DNA of 64,000 nucleotides from Asaia prunellae JCM 25354 (GTDB lineage: Bacteria > Pseudomonadota > Alphaproteobacteria > Acetobacterales > Acetobacteraceae): NCBI RefSeq assembly GCF_000613885.1, contig NZ_BAJV01000011.1, forward strand, positions 62,001 to 126,000, written 5' to 3'. The translations under genes and the position numbers were made by a program. This document shows positions 43,857 to 53,959 of the stretch, piece by piece (the stretch's first letter is position 1; every line of letters starts with the position of its first letter). The notes beneath the pieces were generated by a model. The model did no database searches and had not been told where the DNA came from. It was given only the letters and a program-made list of their open reading frames with translations.

Positions 43857-46508
43857 TCAGGCAGAAAGCGTTTTTCTGAGTGAATCGAACACGGCGGCAC
43901 TATTGGGCTGCGGCCCACCGGCCTGTGCCATGTCGGGGCGACCGCCGCCGCCTTTTCCGCCCATTTCTGCGGCGGCCAGACGCACCAGATCGACCGCGCT
44001 GAAACGATCATTCAGATCCTTGGTAACAGCGACTACCACACTGCCTTTACCCTCTGCGGTCGAGATGAGAGCCACGATGCCACTGCCAATCTGCTTGGTA
44101 ATGGCCTCGGCCACGTTCTTGAGCTCCCGTGGGGCGACATCCCCAAGATCGCGCGGTACGAAAGTGATGCCGTTGATGGTCTCGCTGGCAGAATCGGCCT
44201 GACCGGTTGCAAGACGCTTCTGGAGTTCGGAAACCTGACGCTCCAGAGAACGACGTTCCTCAACCAGAGCCGCAAGACGGTCAGGGGCTTCGGCAACCGT
44301 CGATTTCAGGAGATCGGCCATGCGACGCAAACGCTCGTCTGCCTCGGTGGCCAGACGGTCGGCAGCCATACCGCATACCGCCTCGATCCGGCGCACGCCG
44401 GCGGAGACACCACTTTCGGACACGATGCGGAAGGGGCCGATCTCGCCGGTACGACCAACATGGGTGCCGCCGCAAAGTTCGATTGAATAGGCGTTTCGGG
44501 AATCGTCCCCGAGTCCCATCGAGACCACGCGCACTTCGTCACCGTATTTTTCCCCGAACAATGCCATGGCACCTTCTGCCACAGCCGTTTCCGGTGTCAT
44601 GATGCGGGTCTCAACGGCACTGTTTTCGCGGATACGCGCATTCACTTCACGTTCGACCAGCGCCAGTTCTTCCGCGGTGATCGGGCGTGGTTGCGACACG
44701 TCAAAACGCAGGCGTTCCGGGGCGTTCAGACTGCCTTTCTGGGCGACATGGTCGCCAAGCTGGCGACGCAGTGCTTCATGAAGCAGATGAGTAGCCGAGT
44801 GATGGCCGCGTACTGCCTGGCGCCGTGTATGGTCGATCTCTGCTGTGACCGACATACCGGGGCGTAATGTGCCTTCGACAATGCGGCCATAATGTACCAG
44901 CAGATCACCGTTGCGCTTCTGGGTATCGGTAATTTCAACGCGCAACTTGTCGCCCAGCAGCACACCATGATCGCCGACCTGACCACCGCTTTCGCCATAG
45001 AAGGGGGTCTGGTTCAGGAGAATGGCCACGTCCTCGCCAGCTGAGGCGTTCTCGCTTTCGATTCCGGCCTTGGCGATCAGGATTACTTCGGCATCTGCTT
45101 TTTCAGAGCTGTAGCCAAGAAATTCGGAGGCTCCGAAGCGCTCGCGGGCATCGAACCAGATTGTCTCTGCTGCGGCATCGCCAGAGCCCACCCAGGCGGC
45201 GCGGGCACGGGCACGCTGCTCTGCCATGGCGGCTTCGAATCCGGCCACATCGACAGTACGGCCCTGTTCGCGCAGCGCATCCTGCGTCAGATCAAGCGGA
45301 AAGCCGAAAGTGTCATAGAGTTTGAAGGCTACGTCACCCGGTAGAGCCCCGCCTTCGGCTACACGGGCGGTTTCATCCTCAAGCAGCGACATGCCACGCT
45401 CAAGAAGGGCGGTGAACCGCTCTTCCTCACCCTTCATGGTCTCGGCGATGAGCGACTGATGCTGCACGAGTTCGGGATAAGCTGAACCCATCTGACGGAT
45501 CAGGGCAGGGAGGAGGCGGTAAAAGACCGGTTCGGTTGCGCCCAGACGCTGAAGATGACGCATGGCGCGACGCATGATGCGACGCAGCACATAGCCGCGA
45601 CCGTCTTTTGACGGCATGACACCATCGGCAATCAGAAAGGCCGTCGAACGCAGATGGTCAGCCACGACGCGATGACTGGCGCGCAGCGCACCATCTGGGT
45701 CAGTGCTGAGTGCATTCGCCGTCGCTTCGACCAGACTGCGCAGCACGTCAGTATCATACACATCGCGCTTGCCCTGCATGACGGCGGCAAAACGTTCTAG
45801 CCCCATGCCCGTATCGATCGAGGGGCGTGGCAGCGGCGCGCGCGTGCCCGGAGGTCCCTCGAGATATTGCATGAAGACGAGATTCCAGATCTCGACAAAG
45901 CGATCGCCATCTTCTTCAGGCGAACCCGGAGGGCCACCCCAGACATCGGGGCCGTGATCAAAGAAGATTTCCGAACAGGGACCGCAGGGGCCGGTATCGC
46001 CCATGCGCCAGAAATTGTCTGAAGTCGGAATACGGATGATTTTCTCTTCAGGCAGGCCTGCGATCTTGCGCCACAGACCGGCTGCTTTCTCATCTTCGGC
46101 ATAGACTGTGGCAAGCAGTTTTTCTTTCGGCAGACCATAGCCCCTGGTCAGCAGGTTCCAGGCGAATTCGATCGCCTCGGCCTTGAAATAATCGCCAAAG
46201 GAGAAATTGCCGAGCATTTCGAAAAAGGTCAGATGGCGGGCAGTATAACCGACATTGTCGAGGTCGTTATGCTTGCCGCCCGCACGAACGACCTTCTGGG
46301 CCGTCGTTGCGCGGGAATAGGGACGGGTTTCCTGTCCGGTGAACACGTTCTTGAACGGCACCATGCCAGCATTGGTAAAAAGCAGGGTCGGGTCGTTCTG
46401 CGGCACCAGAGGGGCCGACGGAACGATTTTGTGGCCATGGTCTCCGAAATACTTCAGAAACGCGCTGCGCAGCTCATTTGTTGTGGTGTTATGGATCGAA
46501 GTGGTCAT
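43857..46508 (-). CDS. alaS: Alanine--tRNA ligase
   Basis: Charges tRNA-Ala. The 883-residue protein is complete. The class II aminoacylation domain ([35 protein letters not shown]-like region, [17 protein letters not shown]) is followed by the editing domain with zinc ligands HHSATHLLH and [15 protein letters not shown], and a C-terminal C-Ala domain with [17 protein letters not shown] 7-bp hairpin (43817-43835) lies past its stop without a T-run. No frameshift is present. Confidence 0.98.
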   Translation of the reverse strand: MTTSIHNTTTNELRSAFLKYFGDHGHKIVPSAPLVPQNDPTLLFTNAGMVPFKNVFTGQETRPYSRATTAQKVVRAGGKHNDLDNVGYTARHLTFFEMLGNFSFGDYFKAEAIEFAWNLLTRGYGLPKEKLLATVYAEDEKAAGLWRKIAGLPEEKIIRIPTSDNFWRMGDTGPCGPCSEIFFDHGPDVWGGPPGSPEEDGDRFVEIWNLVFMQYLEGPPGTRAPLPRPSIDTGMGLERFAAVMQGKRDVYDTDVLRSLVEATANALSTDPDGALRASHRVVADHLRSTAFLIADGVMPSKDGRGYVLRRIMRRAMRHLQRLGATEPVFYRLLPALIRQMGSAYPELVQHQSLIAETMKGEEERFTALLERGMSLLEDETARVAEGGALPGDVAFKLYDTFGFPLDLTQDALREQGRTVDVAGFEAAMAEQRARARAAWVGSGDAAAETIWFDARERFGASEFLGYSSEKADAEVILIAKAGIESENASAGEDVAILLNQTPFYGESGGQVGDHGVLLGDKLRVEITDTQKRNGDLLVHYGRIVEGTLRPGMSVTAEIDHTRRQAVRGHHSATHLLHEALRRQLGDHVAQKGSLNAPERLRFDVSQPRPITAEELALVEREVNARIRENSAVETRIMTPETAVAEGAMALFGEKYGDEVRVVSMGLGDDSRNAYSIELCGGTHVGRTGEIGPFRIVSESGVSAGVRRIEAVCGMAADRLATEADERLRRMADLLKSTVAEAPDRLAALVEERRSLERQVSELQKRLATGQADSASETINGITFVPRDLGDVAPRELKNVAEAITKQIGSGIVALISTAEGKGSVVVAVTKDLNDRFSAVDLVRLAAAEMGGKGGGGRPDMAQAGGPQPNSAAVFDSLRKTLSA

Positions 46509-46598
46509 GGCGCGAGCAGAAAATCCCGATTGCGGCGTGAAGATGGCATCTCCACTAGAGCAAAGAGACGGTAAAGGGAATGTTTTGCGCGTGAGGGT

Positions 46599-47105
46599 TC
46601 AGGATTCCAGATCCTTGTCGGTTGGATCGACATTCAGATCGACTGTCATTTTTGCGAGTTCAAGAGGCGTCTCGGGCACTTTTGCGCGGAAAACAAGCTT
46701 GCGTGACAGGTTGAAATTCGCCAGCAGCCCCATCAGGGAGCCGGCAGCCAGAGGCAGGGCCACATGCTGGGCGCAAAAGGGGACGGTAAAGCATAGCGTA
46801 TAGACCGTTCCGCGATTCAGCAGAAATCCGAAGCTGTTGGCCGCCAGAAAACGCAGCCATTGCAGAATGGGATGGTCCCTGTGTGCTACATTTCTGAAGG
46901 TCCAGAGCTGGTTGAGGAGCCAGTTCAGGCTGGCGACCGCAAAATAGGAAAGAAGTGTTGCGGCAGTCAGTCCGATATACGGTCGCAGAACGGTTACCAG
47001 CAAAATATCCCAGACCAGCCCCATGGCCCCGATCACACCGAAGCGCATGAACTGCCTCAGGAGCTGCTGTGGTGCCCGTGGATAGAAGATCTTTTTCTTC
47101 TGCAC
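46599..47105 (-). CDS. GtrA-like membrane protein
   Basis: A four-helix membrane protein of the GtrA family, often linked to transport of undecaprenyl-linked sugars for surface glycans. Helices lie around FGVIGAMGLVWDILLVTVL, TLLSYFAVASLNWLLNQLW, WLRFLAANSFGFLLNRGTVY and the last near LPLAAGSLMGLLANF. The GTG at 47105 (AGGG upstream) gives 168 residues; a longer GTG start at 47165 is possible. The charged C-terminal tail is poorly conserved. It lies 86 bp downstream of pnuC and may be in that operon or separate. Confidence 0.78.
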   Translation of the reverse strand: MQKKKIFYPRAPQQLLRQFMRFGVIGAMGLVWDILLVTVLRPYIGLTAATLLSYFAVASLNWLLNQLWTFRNVAHRDHPILQWLRFLAANSFGFLLNRGTVYTLCFTVPFCAQHVALPLAAGSLMGLLANFNLSRKLVFRAKVPETPLELAKMTVDLNVDPTDKDLES

Positions 47106-47190
47106 TGAGAGCCCTGCCTTTCGCACGTTTCTGGAAAACTGGCGACAAGCTGGTAGGGCGATCACCCGCAGGATGCAAGCTGCCTAAGCG

Positions 47191-47787
47191 TCAGTCAGGC
47201 TGGCGCTGTATCGGTTTTTCCATGACGGCAGGGGACTTTGCCGAGATATGCCAGCTCCGCCAGCCATACAGGGCGATCACAATCAGTCCTGCATAGAGTC
47301 CTGCACTCAGCCATAGTCCGCGTTCGATGAACAGCATGATATAGGCGCCATCGACCAGGATCCAGAGCAGCCAGCAGGCCATGAATCGTTTCCCTGTCCA
47401 GATTTGTCCGACCACGCTGAGGACACTCAGCGTGGCGTCAGTCATGGGAGCAGCATCGCTCGTCCAGAGCCTCAGAAATGTTCCCAGAGTAAGGCTGCAC
47501 CAGCCGGCGATCAGGAGATCGCGCATTAGGATACGACCAGATGCGCGCTGCACGACAATTTCTGCCGTCACCAGACGCAGTTTATGCCACTCGTACCAGC
47601 CTTTGAGAATGAAGAGGCAGAAAACAAGCTGAAGAGCTGAGTCTGCGTAGAGTCGTGATCTTGCAAACACGACCAGATAGAGCAGGGAAGCCAGAAGCGA
47701 GCATGGCCATCCCAGAACGCGCCTGCGTGCCATGAGCCATATTCCCGTCATGGTGACAAGAACGGCCAGAGCTTCGACGGGCGACAT
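47191..47787 (-). CDS. PnuC-family vitamin transporter
   Basis: A 198-residue, probably seven-helix facilitator of the PnuC family, whose members carry nicotinamide riboside (PnuC), thiamine (PnuT) or riboflavin (PnuX). Hallmarks are GWPCSLLASLLYLVVFA, SRLYADSALQLVFCLF, LKGWYEWHK and the final GLYAGLIVIALYGWRSW. Substrate is not told by these motifs. Its ATG overlaps the kinase stop by one base (TAATG). A kinase upstream fits the family's trapping mechanism: facilitated diffusion, then phosphorylation. Confidence 0.9.
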   Translation of the reverse strand: MSPVEALAVLVTMTGIWLMARRRVLGWPCSLLASLLYLVVFARSRLYADSALQLVFCLFILKGWYEWHKLRLVTAEIVVQRASGRILMRDLLIAGWCSLTLGTFLRLWTSDAAPMTDATLSVLSVVGQIWTGKRFMACWLLWILVDGAYIMLFIERGLWLSAGLYAGLIVIALYGWRSWHISAKSPAVMEKPIQRQPD

Positions 47788-48967
47788 TATATGTCGGCTC
47801 TCTCTGGTTTGACGATACGGTTGAGCAATGATTTGCCTTCAGCCGTGCCAAACCATTGTGCGTGACCCAGAAGATAGGTTTCGTAGGTCGTTTTTGCGAG
47901 TTCAGGTGCGTTGAGAAGGGCCTGATAGTACCAGATTTCCGAACAGGCAAAGGTGATGTGAGCGAGAGGGAGAAAGGCCGCGATATCCTCGCGCTCCTGC
48001 ATCGTGAGAGGATGAGACCGTTCGTATCCGGCAAGGAAAGCCACGATCTGTTCTGGTTCGGTCCTGAAAAACGGAGGTGAATGCGCCAGAGTACGCCTTG
48101 GCTTCATCCAGTCGATCATGCTTCGTTCAAGTGCCACGGCGATATCGAAGCAGCGCGTCGTCTTGTCCGCCATGCTGAAATCGAAGACGGCACTAACTGT
48201 CTCCTTGCCTGATGGTCCTTGCCATATGAGATTTGATCCATACCAGTCGCCATGTCCCCATTGCAGCTCGGCACGGGCCAGAGAGGCTGTTGCGTTGCGG
48301 AACAAAGGCGTCAGTGTGGCCAGAATATCGTCAATATTTCCGTGGATCTCGACAGACTGCCTGAGGGCCGGATTGTCTTCTATCCATCTTTCAGACCTGT
48401 TTCCGGGCCGTGGCGATCAAGCAGGGGAATCACCGACGAGACGAGGGGGCGTGTTGAGCGGGACGGCGCATTCCAGCTTTGTGCCTTTTCGTGGAGGCAG
48501 GCCAGGGCATATCCGGCCTCCTGAGCATGATGACGCGTAAGATACGGTTCCCATGACAGGCGATCGCGATAAAGATCGTTTCCTCCGAGAGCGGGAAAGC
48601 ACTCATAGCACCATTCACCAAGGCTCAGGCTGGTCTTTCCCGATGATGCCTCCAATGGGCAGGCAACGGAGAGACCCTGTCCGGCAAGGTGGGCGATCAG
48701 ATCATGTTCCTCTGCCAGAGCTGATTCATCACGCAGGAAGCGATGGTGACGTTTGAGAAACCAGTTCTTTCCGTCGCAATCGCTCAGACGCGAGACTGCG
48801 GAGAATGGTCGTGCACTGTGCCATTCGATGGGGGTGATATCAGGCAGATCAAACGCTGCCAGAACAAGAGATGCCTCGTCCTGTGTGATCAGCGGCCAGT
48901 CACGCTTTGTCTCTCTGCCCCAAAGCCCGAATTGACCAGGTGAGGTGAGCTTTGGCCTTACTGACAT
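47787..48967 (-). CDS. APH/choline-kinase-fold small-molecule kinase (frameshift)
   Basis: Predicted ATP-dependent phosphotransferase. The catalytic loop is HGDWYGSNLI and the metal-binding segment VFDFSMADKTTRCFDIA; the N-lobe has NWFLKRHHRFLRDESALAEEHD. The frame breaks near 48387 where GATGGAT should be GATTGGAT; one restored T joins LKDWIEDNPALRQ and gives 393 residues. It starts overlapping the receptor stop (TGATG) and ends overlapping pnuC, so the three genes are translationally coupled. By analogy with thiamine kinase (same fold) and PnuT it may trap a vitamin, but thiamine, riboside or another substrate is open. Confidence 0.8.
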
Positions 48968-51347
48968 CAGAAACCGGCGGTTGCAGTTGCAAGAGCCGAG
49001 AATCCGCCCCCGATATAATAGTCAGGAGATGACCCTGCGATGGTTGTGCCATAACGACCAGTGGTATTCCTGGCATTCAGTGTGGGGTCCGCCACGCCTG
49101 AAAGATAATGTTCATTGGTGATGTTGATCAGGTTGAGGCGCAGAGAGGGCGCCTTGAGGCGCTTGAGGTCGGAGAAGCGATAACCGATTGCAAGATCACC
49201 GGTTGTACGATCGCTTATCCGTTGGTCATTTATGAATGTTGAATACTGCCGACCGGTATAATGCACTGAGGCAAACCCGAAAACATGACCGTCATCATAA
49301 GTCAGACCAGCCGAAGCCTGCAGGCTTGGGCTACGAACTGCGATCTTGCCTCGTGTCGGGAGCAGATCGCCATTGCTGGCAATATCATTGTCGATCGTGG
49401 CGTGGAGATATTCGCCGGAGAGGTAGGGTGCAAAATGATGCCAGGGCCTTAGGCCAAGCTCGATGTCAATGCCTCGTGAAGTCTGCCCACCTGCATTGAT
49501 GGTCGAGGAAATCGGTGTGTTGTTGATCTGGATCTGGGTTTCGATCTGGCGGTTCGTGAAATTGTAATTGAAGAAGGTCAGGCTGCCCGTTACGAGCGGC
49601 CCGGTATAACGATAGCCCAGTTCCTCGGAAATCGAGTATTCGTTGCGGAGACTGGTTGCACCATTTGTGCTGGTTTCACCGCTGGTAGGATCATACACGT
49701 TGTAGAGTGCGGTGAAAGAAGGGGCACGAAAATTGGTTGTGGCATTCAGGAAGACTGGTGCTGTGGCGTGATCTGAAAACGCATACCAAGACGGGGCAGG
49801 GGTACCGCGCTGTTGCTGCCGACATGATATTGTGGTCCCGGTACGGCGTTGGTGCCTGTCCGGTTGACCATGACTTCCTTGAAGCCGAGTTCGATGAGCA
49901 TACGATCCGAAAGAAAACTCATCCGGTCACCGATGAACAGTGCATTGGTCATACTGATCGTATGATTGTCGCCCGCCAGATACACGCTGCCATTGGAAAG
50001 CCTGACGAAATTACGTGTGCCGCTGCCCCAGATGTTGGCGGATGTTCCGTTTGTGCTAATCGGGGAGAATGACTGTACTTCGTGATCGTCGCCATAGTCG
50101 AACCAATAACCGAGAATGAGCTCGTTCCAGCTCTTTTTCCAGACGAGTTCAGAAGTGAAGCCGGAGCGGGTGCTACGCTGCGTGTAATTCGCACGTACCA
50201 GAGCCTGACCATCCTGTGTGCTGGGCAGGGTAAGCGTATCACTGAGTGGTTGTGTACCCGTGTAAAGATCCGTAAGTGGCAGTGTCGAGCCGCTGGGCAC
50301 ATTACCGTAAGCGCCTTGTGCATAAGGTGTCGCCCGCAAGGTGATGTGGTCGGTCAGGGCCAGGTTCACAGGCGCACCCATGTATAGTGTGCGCTCGGGT
50401 GCACGCCACAAGCGCTGGTAATCCTGAGCCTCGTCCGGGTTCTGTGGATCGTACCGGCTGTTCAGAGCATTGCCTGCCGAGACGCCATATTGTCTGAAAA
50501 GATCTTTTGTAACCTGCGGGTAGTAACTCGTGACTGTACTGTTGAAGCTTCCGACAAGAGCTGCATGCGATTGTTCGCCGATATCGCGGACGAGTTTGAA
50601 ATCGATATGATGCCGCATGTCATGACCGGGGCTACGCCAGTTTTCGGCACTGGTGTGAGAATAGGAGACAAAACCGCGTAATCCTGTGTGCCCTATCAGA
50701 CCGGTATCGAACCGGATGAACTCACGGTTGCTGTTATAGGAGCCATACGAAGCTTCGACCATGCCACCTGCCTTGCGCGCAGGATCGCGAAAGCTCAGAC
50801 TCATCAACCCGCCTGCAGCATTCAGAACGGGGCTGTCCAGATCAGCAGCGCCCTGGCTCAGCGCTACCTGACGATAGTTCTCGCCATCGGCAAACTGGCT
50901 GGGATAGCCGGAATAGAAAGCCAGATCGTTGAGCGGCATGCCTTCCAGCACATAGCCAATTGAATCCGTGTTCAACCCGCGCACTGAGATTGTGGTCTGC
51001 GGTGATAACCCCATCGCATCCGACGCTGCGACATTGGCACCAGGCAATAGCGATACCAGCTGATAGGCGGTGGCGATGGGAGCCTGTTTGGCGATGAAGG
51101 TACTATCGACACTACTGACCGAGCGGATCTCATGCTGAGCCCGTATCAGCCCGCCACCACGTTCGGCATTGCGTTTCTCGGGTTCAGTTGCCCGAACGGT
51201 AATATGTTCGCTCTTTTTCTGCCTGGCTGATCCTTCAGCTGCCTCTGCGCTCATCCAGGAGATCATGTAGAGCGTCGAGATCGTGGAGAGAAGCCAGAAC
51301 CGTCTGACCGATCGATGCGAGCAAGCCAAAGCGTGTGCCAATGTCAT
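48967..51347 (-). CDS. TonB-dependent outer-membrane receptor (frameshift)
   Basis: Energy-coupled outer-membrane uptake channel. The ATG 51347 gives a long signal peptide (n-region with RSVRRF, core WLLSTISTLYMISWM, AEAAEG); 51401 is an alternative start inside a hairpin. The plug domain has TAYQLVSLLPGANV and TISVRGLNTDSIGYVLEGMPL. The barrel ends in Phe. The frame breaks near 49755, after ITPQHQ, where CAGTC should be CAGGTC; restoring one G gives VFLNATTNFRAPSFTALYN and about 793 residues. Coupled to the kinase and pnuC, it should import the same substrate across the outer membrane. Confidence 0.87.
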
Positions 51348-51359
51348 GATCCAGTTATG

Positions 51360-51414
51360 AAAAAACGATAGGGCACGCCCCTGTATGAGAGCAGTTCTCA
51401 TATCCTCGCTATCG
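51360..51414 (-). promoter_or_regulatory. Terminator-like structured leader before the TonB-receptor gene
   Basis: On the minus strand, CGATAG (51414-51409) and CTATCG (51371-51366) can pair and are followed at once by six T, ending 13 bases before the ATG 51347. Inside lies a perfect 7-bp hairpin (TATGAGA/TCTCATA, 51384-51402) and a second one around GGGGCGTGCCC. It looks like an intrinsic terminator placed to attenuate the operon. Further upstream, 51415-51712, I see no gene and no known riboswitch core. Confidence 0.45.
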
Positions 51415-51694
51415 AAACAATCGAATTTCCATTCTTTCTGTCGTGAGATGAAGCAGAAACCCTCTCTTCTTTCTCAGGAAAGCGATGGGATCGCGTGTTT
51501 CTGGATCTCGCCCTACTCGATAGTGTCTCGTTTTGTCGGTAGGATGAGTACCAGTCTTCGGAGAAAACTGTTCCGCAGAATCTGCACAAGGCGTTTTTCT
51601 GTATTTCGGTGAATTCTGACGATCGCATGGTAACTGAAAAACAAGATTTCTCCCCTGCCAGCCGTAAAAAAGCGTTTCAGGGAGAGGCCAGAAA

Positions 51695-52317
51695 CCTGAG
51701 GAGAATGGTGGGATGCTCGATCCGGATATTGCCCGATATGTCGAGAACTGGGTGATCAAGACCCCGGCTGATCCGACGCCGCGTCGCGTTTCGTCACAAG
51801 ATCGGACTTTGATTGAGTGGATTCTGCAAGAGCAGGCAGGAAAGACGCGTGATGAGGCGATCAAGGCCCTTGACGCCTCATTCGCCGGATGGATCGTGCA
51901 GCGGGGCAGGGGCCAAAGACCCTCGGCTTTGAATGAAACTGATTTTCTGGCTCTGTGCGCTCTTCTGCCCGAGCCTGAAAAACCTTCTCATAGTGAGGCA
52001 GTTCCGGAGCGAGGGCCTCGCTGCGCTCAGCTCGATCCTGAGGAAAATGGTGGGACGCCCAAGCTGGATATTGCCCGATATGTCGAGGATTGGGTGATCA
52101 AGACTCCGGCTGATCCGGTGCCGCGCCGTGTTTCGTTACAAGATCGGACTTTTATTGAGTGGATTTTGCAAGAGCAGGCAGGAAAGACGCGTGATGGGGC
52201 GATCAAGGCCCTTGACGCTTCATTCGCCGGGTGGATCGTGCAGCGGTGCAGGGGCCAAAGACCTTCGCCTCTGAATGAAACTGATTTTCTGGCTTTGTGC
52301 GCTCTTCTGCCCGAGCC
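51695..52317 (+). repeat. Tandem duplication, 342-bp period, inside an orphan gene
   Basis: Positions 51695-51975 and 52037-52317 match almost base for base at a constant offset of 342. The linker of copy 1 (51971-52036) recurs at 52418-52480, after an extra 100 bp that is unique to copy 2. Copy 1 begins 18 bases upstream of the start codon, so the duplicated unit includes the leader CCTGAGGA-AATGGTGGGA. High identity implies a recent event. Confidence 0.95.
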
Positions 52318-52513
52318 AGGGATACGTGCGCCTGAGGACGTGGTTACTTCCGGGGAGACCGGGATTCCCCACACTATCGTGACAGAGCCTCAGAAGAATG
52401 AACCGGCAGCCCCTTCCGAGCCTGAAAAAACCCATAGTGAGGAGGTTCCGGAGCGAGGGCCTCGCTACGCTCAGCTCGATATGGCGCTTTTTCATCTGGA
52501 GTACGGTGTCTGA
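51713..52513 (+). CDS. Orphan protein made of two near-identical repeats
   Basis: A 266-residue soluble protein that I do not recognise. Two repeats of about 94 residues start DIARYVENWVIKTPADP and DIARYVEDWVIKTPADP and each run through RRVS, DRTLIEWILQEQAGKTRD, IKALDASFAGWIVQR and NETDFLALCALLPEP. A Pro/Glu-rich linker with PERGPRxAQLD follows each. There is no signal peptide or membrane segment. Most repeat differences are single substitutions. The predicted alpha-helical repeat with a conserved WI/WIVQR core could be a small DNA- or protein-binding module. ATG 51713 has GGAG 10 bases upstream. Confidence 0.75.
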   Translation: MLDPDIARYVENWVIKTPADPTPRRVSSQDRTLIEWILQEQAGKTRDEAIKALDASFAGWIVQRGRGQRPSALNETDFLALCALLPEPEKPSHSEAVPERGPRCAQLDPEENGGTPKLDIARYVEDWVIKTPADPVPRRVSLQDRTFIEWILQEQAGKTRDGAIKALDASFAGWIVQRCRGQRPSPLNETDFLALCALLPEPGIRAPEDVVTSGETGIPHTIVTEPQKNEPAAPSEPEKTHSEEVPERGPRYAQLDMALFHLEYGV

Positions 52514-52543
52514 TCCCTGATCCCTGATCAGTGGCTGACAGGC

Positions 52544-52563
52544 AGCTGACGCGTCTGTCAGCT
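52544..52563. terminator. Hairpin shared by convergent genes
   Basis: AGCTGAC and GTCAGCT pair over 7 bp with a 6-nt loop, overlapping the MFS stop codon. A second reading, GCTGACAG with CTGTCAGC, gives an alternative longer stem (52534-52562). Just before it lies a small TGATCCC tandem repeat. No T-run. Confidence 0.45.
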
Positions 52564-53748
52564 CGATTGAATATTATCAGTGGCAGCCAGATCGCGTCGT
52601 TGCAAGGTCATAACGAGAACAAGGCCGACTATTGCGCAGGCCATGCCCATCAGGAAGATGGATTTGTAGCCCAGACAGTCAGAAAGCGTTCCTGCGATTG
52701 GTCCGCTTACGGCATAGGAGAGGTCCTGAAACGCAGCAAATCCCCCTAGCGCCGTGGCCCGGATAGATGCGGGTACACGCTTGACGACTTCGACGCCCAT
52801 CGAAGGGTAGATCAGCGAACACCCTGCACCCGTCAGCACTGCTCCCACCAGAGCCAGAACCGGCGAGGGTGCGAACGCGATACAGCCCTGACCCAGGGCC
52901 TCGATCGTGAGGGAGAGCATGGCAACCCGAATACCGCCCATATGCTCTGGCAGATGGCCGCAGAATATACGCCCTGCAACGAAGGCCAGACCGAAGCAGG
53001 TCAGGCCCAGACTGCCGAAACGCCAGTGTTCGGCAAGGAAGTAGACCGAGAGAAACGCACCCAGCACGGCGAATCCGACACCCTGCAAGGCAACCACCAT
53101 ACCGTAGGGGCGAATAACACCGAGAACAGGCCAGAAGGATTCGCGCTTTCCTGCCAGAATGGGGGCCGCGGGTACGCCCTGGACGATGGCGAGACCGACA
53201 AGAGGCAATATGATGCAGATGGCCATCAGGCTGGAGAAGCCGGCGAGATGATAAAGGCTGAGCCCGATTGGGCCACCGAAGGCGAAAGCACCATACATGG
53301 CTGCCCCCGTCCAAGTGAGCACTTTTCCCGCGCCTTGAGGGCCGGTCAGTCCGATGCCCCAGCCATGCATGCCGACAAGCGTATAGCTTTCCCCAACGCC
53401 AAGCAGAAGACGCCCGATAATCAGAAGACCGAAAGAAGCGGATCTCGGGAACAGATCGAGTGCAGAAAGCAGACATATGGCACTTGCAAGTGCGTACAGG
53501 ATCAATCCCAGACGCATTGCATTGCGTCCACCTTTATGGTCGGCAAATCCTCCGGCAAGCGTGCGGGTCAGAATAGTCGAGACGAATGCGCAGCCTACAG
53601 CGACGCCTGCAATACCATTGCCATAACCGGGCCATGAGGTGATGAAGGGGGGGATGACTGCCAGGGGCATGGCTACGGCCATATAGGAAAGAACGAGTGC
53701 AATGGTCAGCGCAGGCAGATGCCTGAAGGAACTATCTTTGTCGGTCAT
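52558..53748 (-). CDS. MFS transporter (YhhS/YfcJ-like)
   Basis: A 396-residue 12-helix major facilitator. The loop 2-3 motif is GGFADHKGGRNAMRLG, with the repeated second-half equivalent GRIFCGHLPEHMGG. The general plan and the ending ALGGFAAFQDLSYAVSGPIAG resemble the YhhS/YfcJ exporter group (arabinose or drug efflux family members); substrate is unknown. The ATG at 53748 is preceded by a 15-bp inverted repeat about 44 bp upstream. It converges on the orphan repeat gene. Confidence 0.87.
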   Translation of the reverse strand: MTDKDSSFRHLPALTIALVLSYMAVAMPLAVIPPFITSWPGYGNGIAGVAVGCAFVSTILTRTLAGGFADHKGGRNAMRLGLILYALASAICLLSALDLFPRSASFGLLIIGRLLLGVGESYTLVGMHGWGIGLTGPQGAGKVLTWTGAAMYGAFAFGGPIGLSLYHLAGFSSLMAICIILPLVGLAIVQGVPAAPILAGKRESFWPVLGVIRPYGMVVALQGVGFAVLGAFLSVYFLAEHWRFGSLGLTCFGLAFVAGRIFCGHLPEHMGGIRVAMLSLTIEALGQGCIAFAPSPVLALVGAVLTGAGCSLIYPSMGVEVVKRVPASIRATALGGFAAFQDLSYAVSGPIAGTLSDCLGYKSIFLMGMACAIVGLVLVMTLQRRDLAATDNIQSS

Positions 53749-53791
53749 AAAGGGGCGCCCGGTCTGCTTTTTATAGCTCTGCCTGTCTGCA

Positions 53792-53829
53792 TGTGTCGTT
53801 GCCTGAAGACATGGTCAGGCAACGACACA
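53792..53829. promoter_or_regulatory. Perfect 15-bp inverted repeat upstream of MFS gene
   Basis: TGTGTCGTTGCCTGA and TCAGGCAACGACACA are exact reverse complements around an 8-nt spacer. It lies in the 211-bp gap between the amidase stop (53960) and the MFS start (53748), both on the minus strand. No T-run follows on either strand, so it could be a Rho-type or non-canonical terminator of the amidase unit, or an operator of the MFS gene. Confidence 0.55.
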
Positions 53830-53959
53830 GCCCTGATCGAGGAGAAAAGAGTCGTGACGCTAGCCCCGGGTGCTCAATGGTTCAAATAACGCTCTGGTGA
53901 CGACTCTTGTCCGATCCGTCTTTCAGTCGGAATTGCAACGGGGGCAGGAACAGTAGGTA

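Noticed and set aside
51415-51712. TPP (THI-box) or cobalamin riboswitch upstream of the TonB-receptor gene
   Set aside because: A lone CTGAGA occurs on the minus strand, but the CTGATC/GGATAAT core and the 3' stem of the THI box are absent, and there is no cobalamin box.
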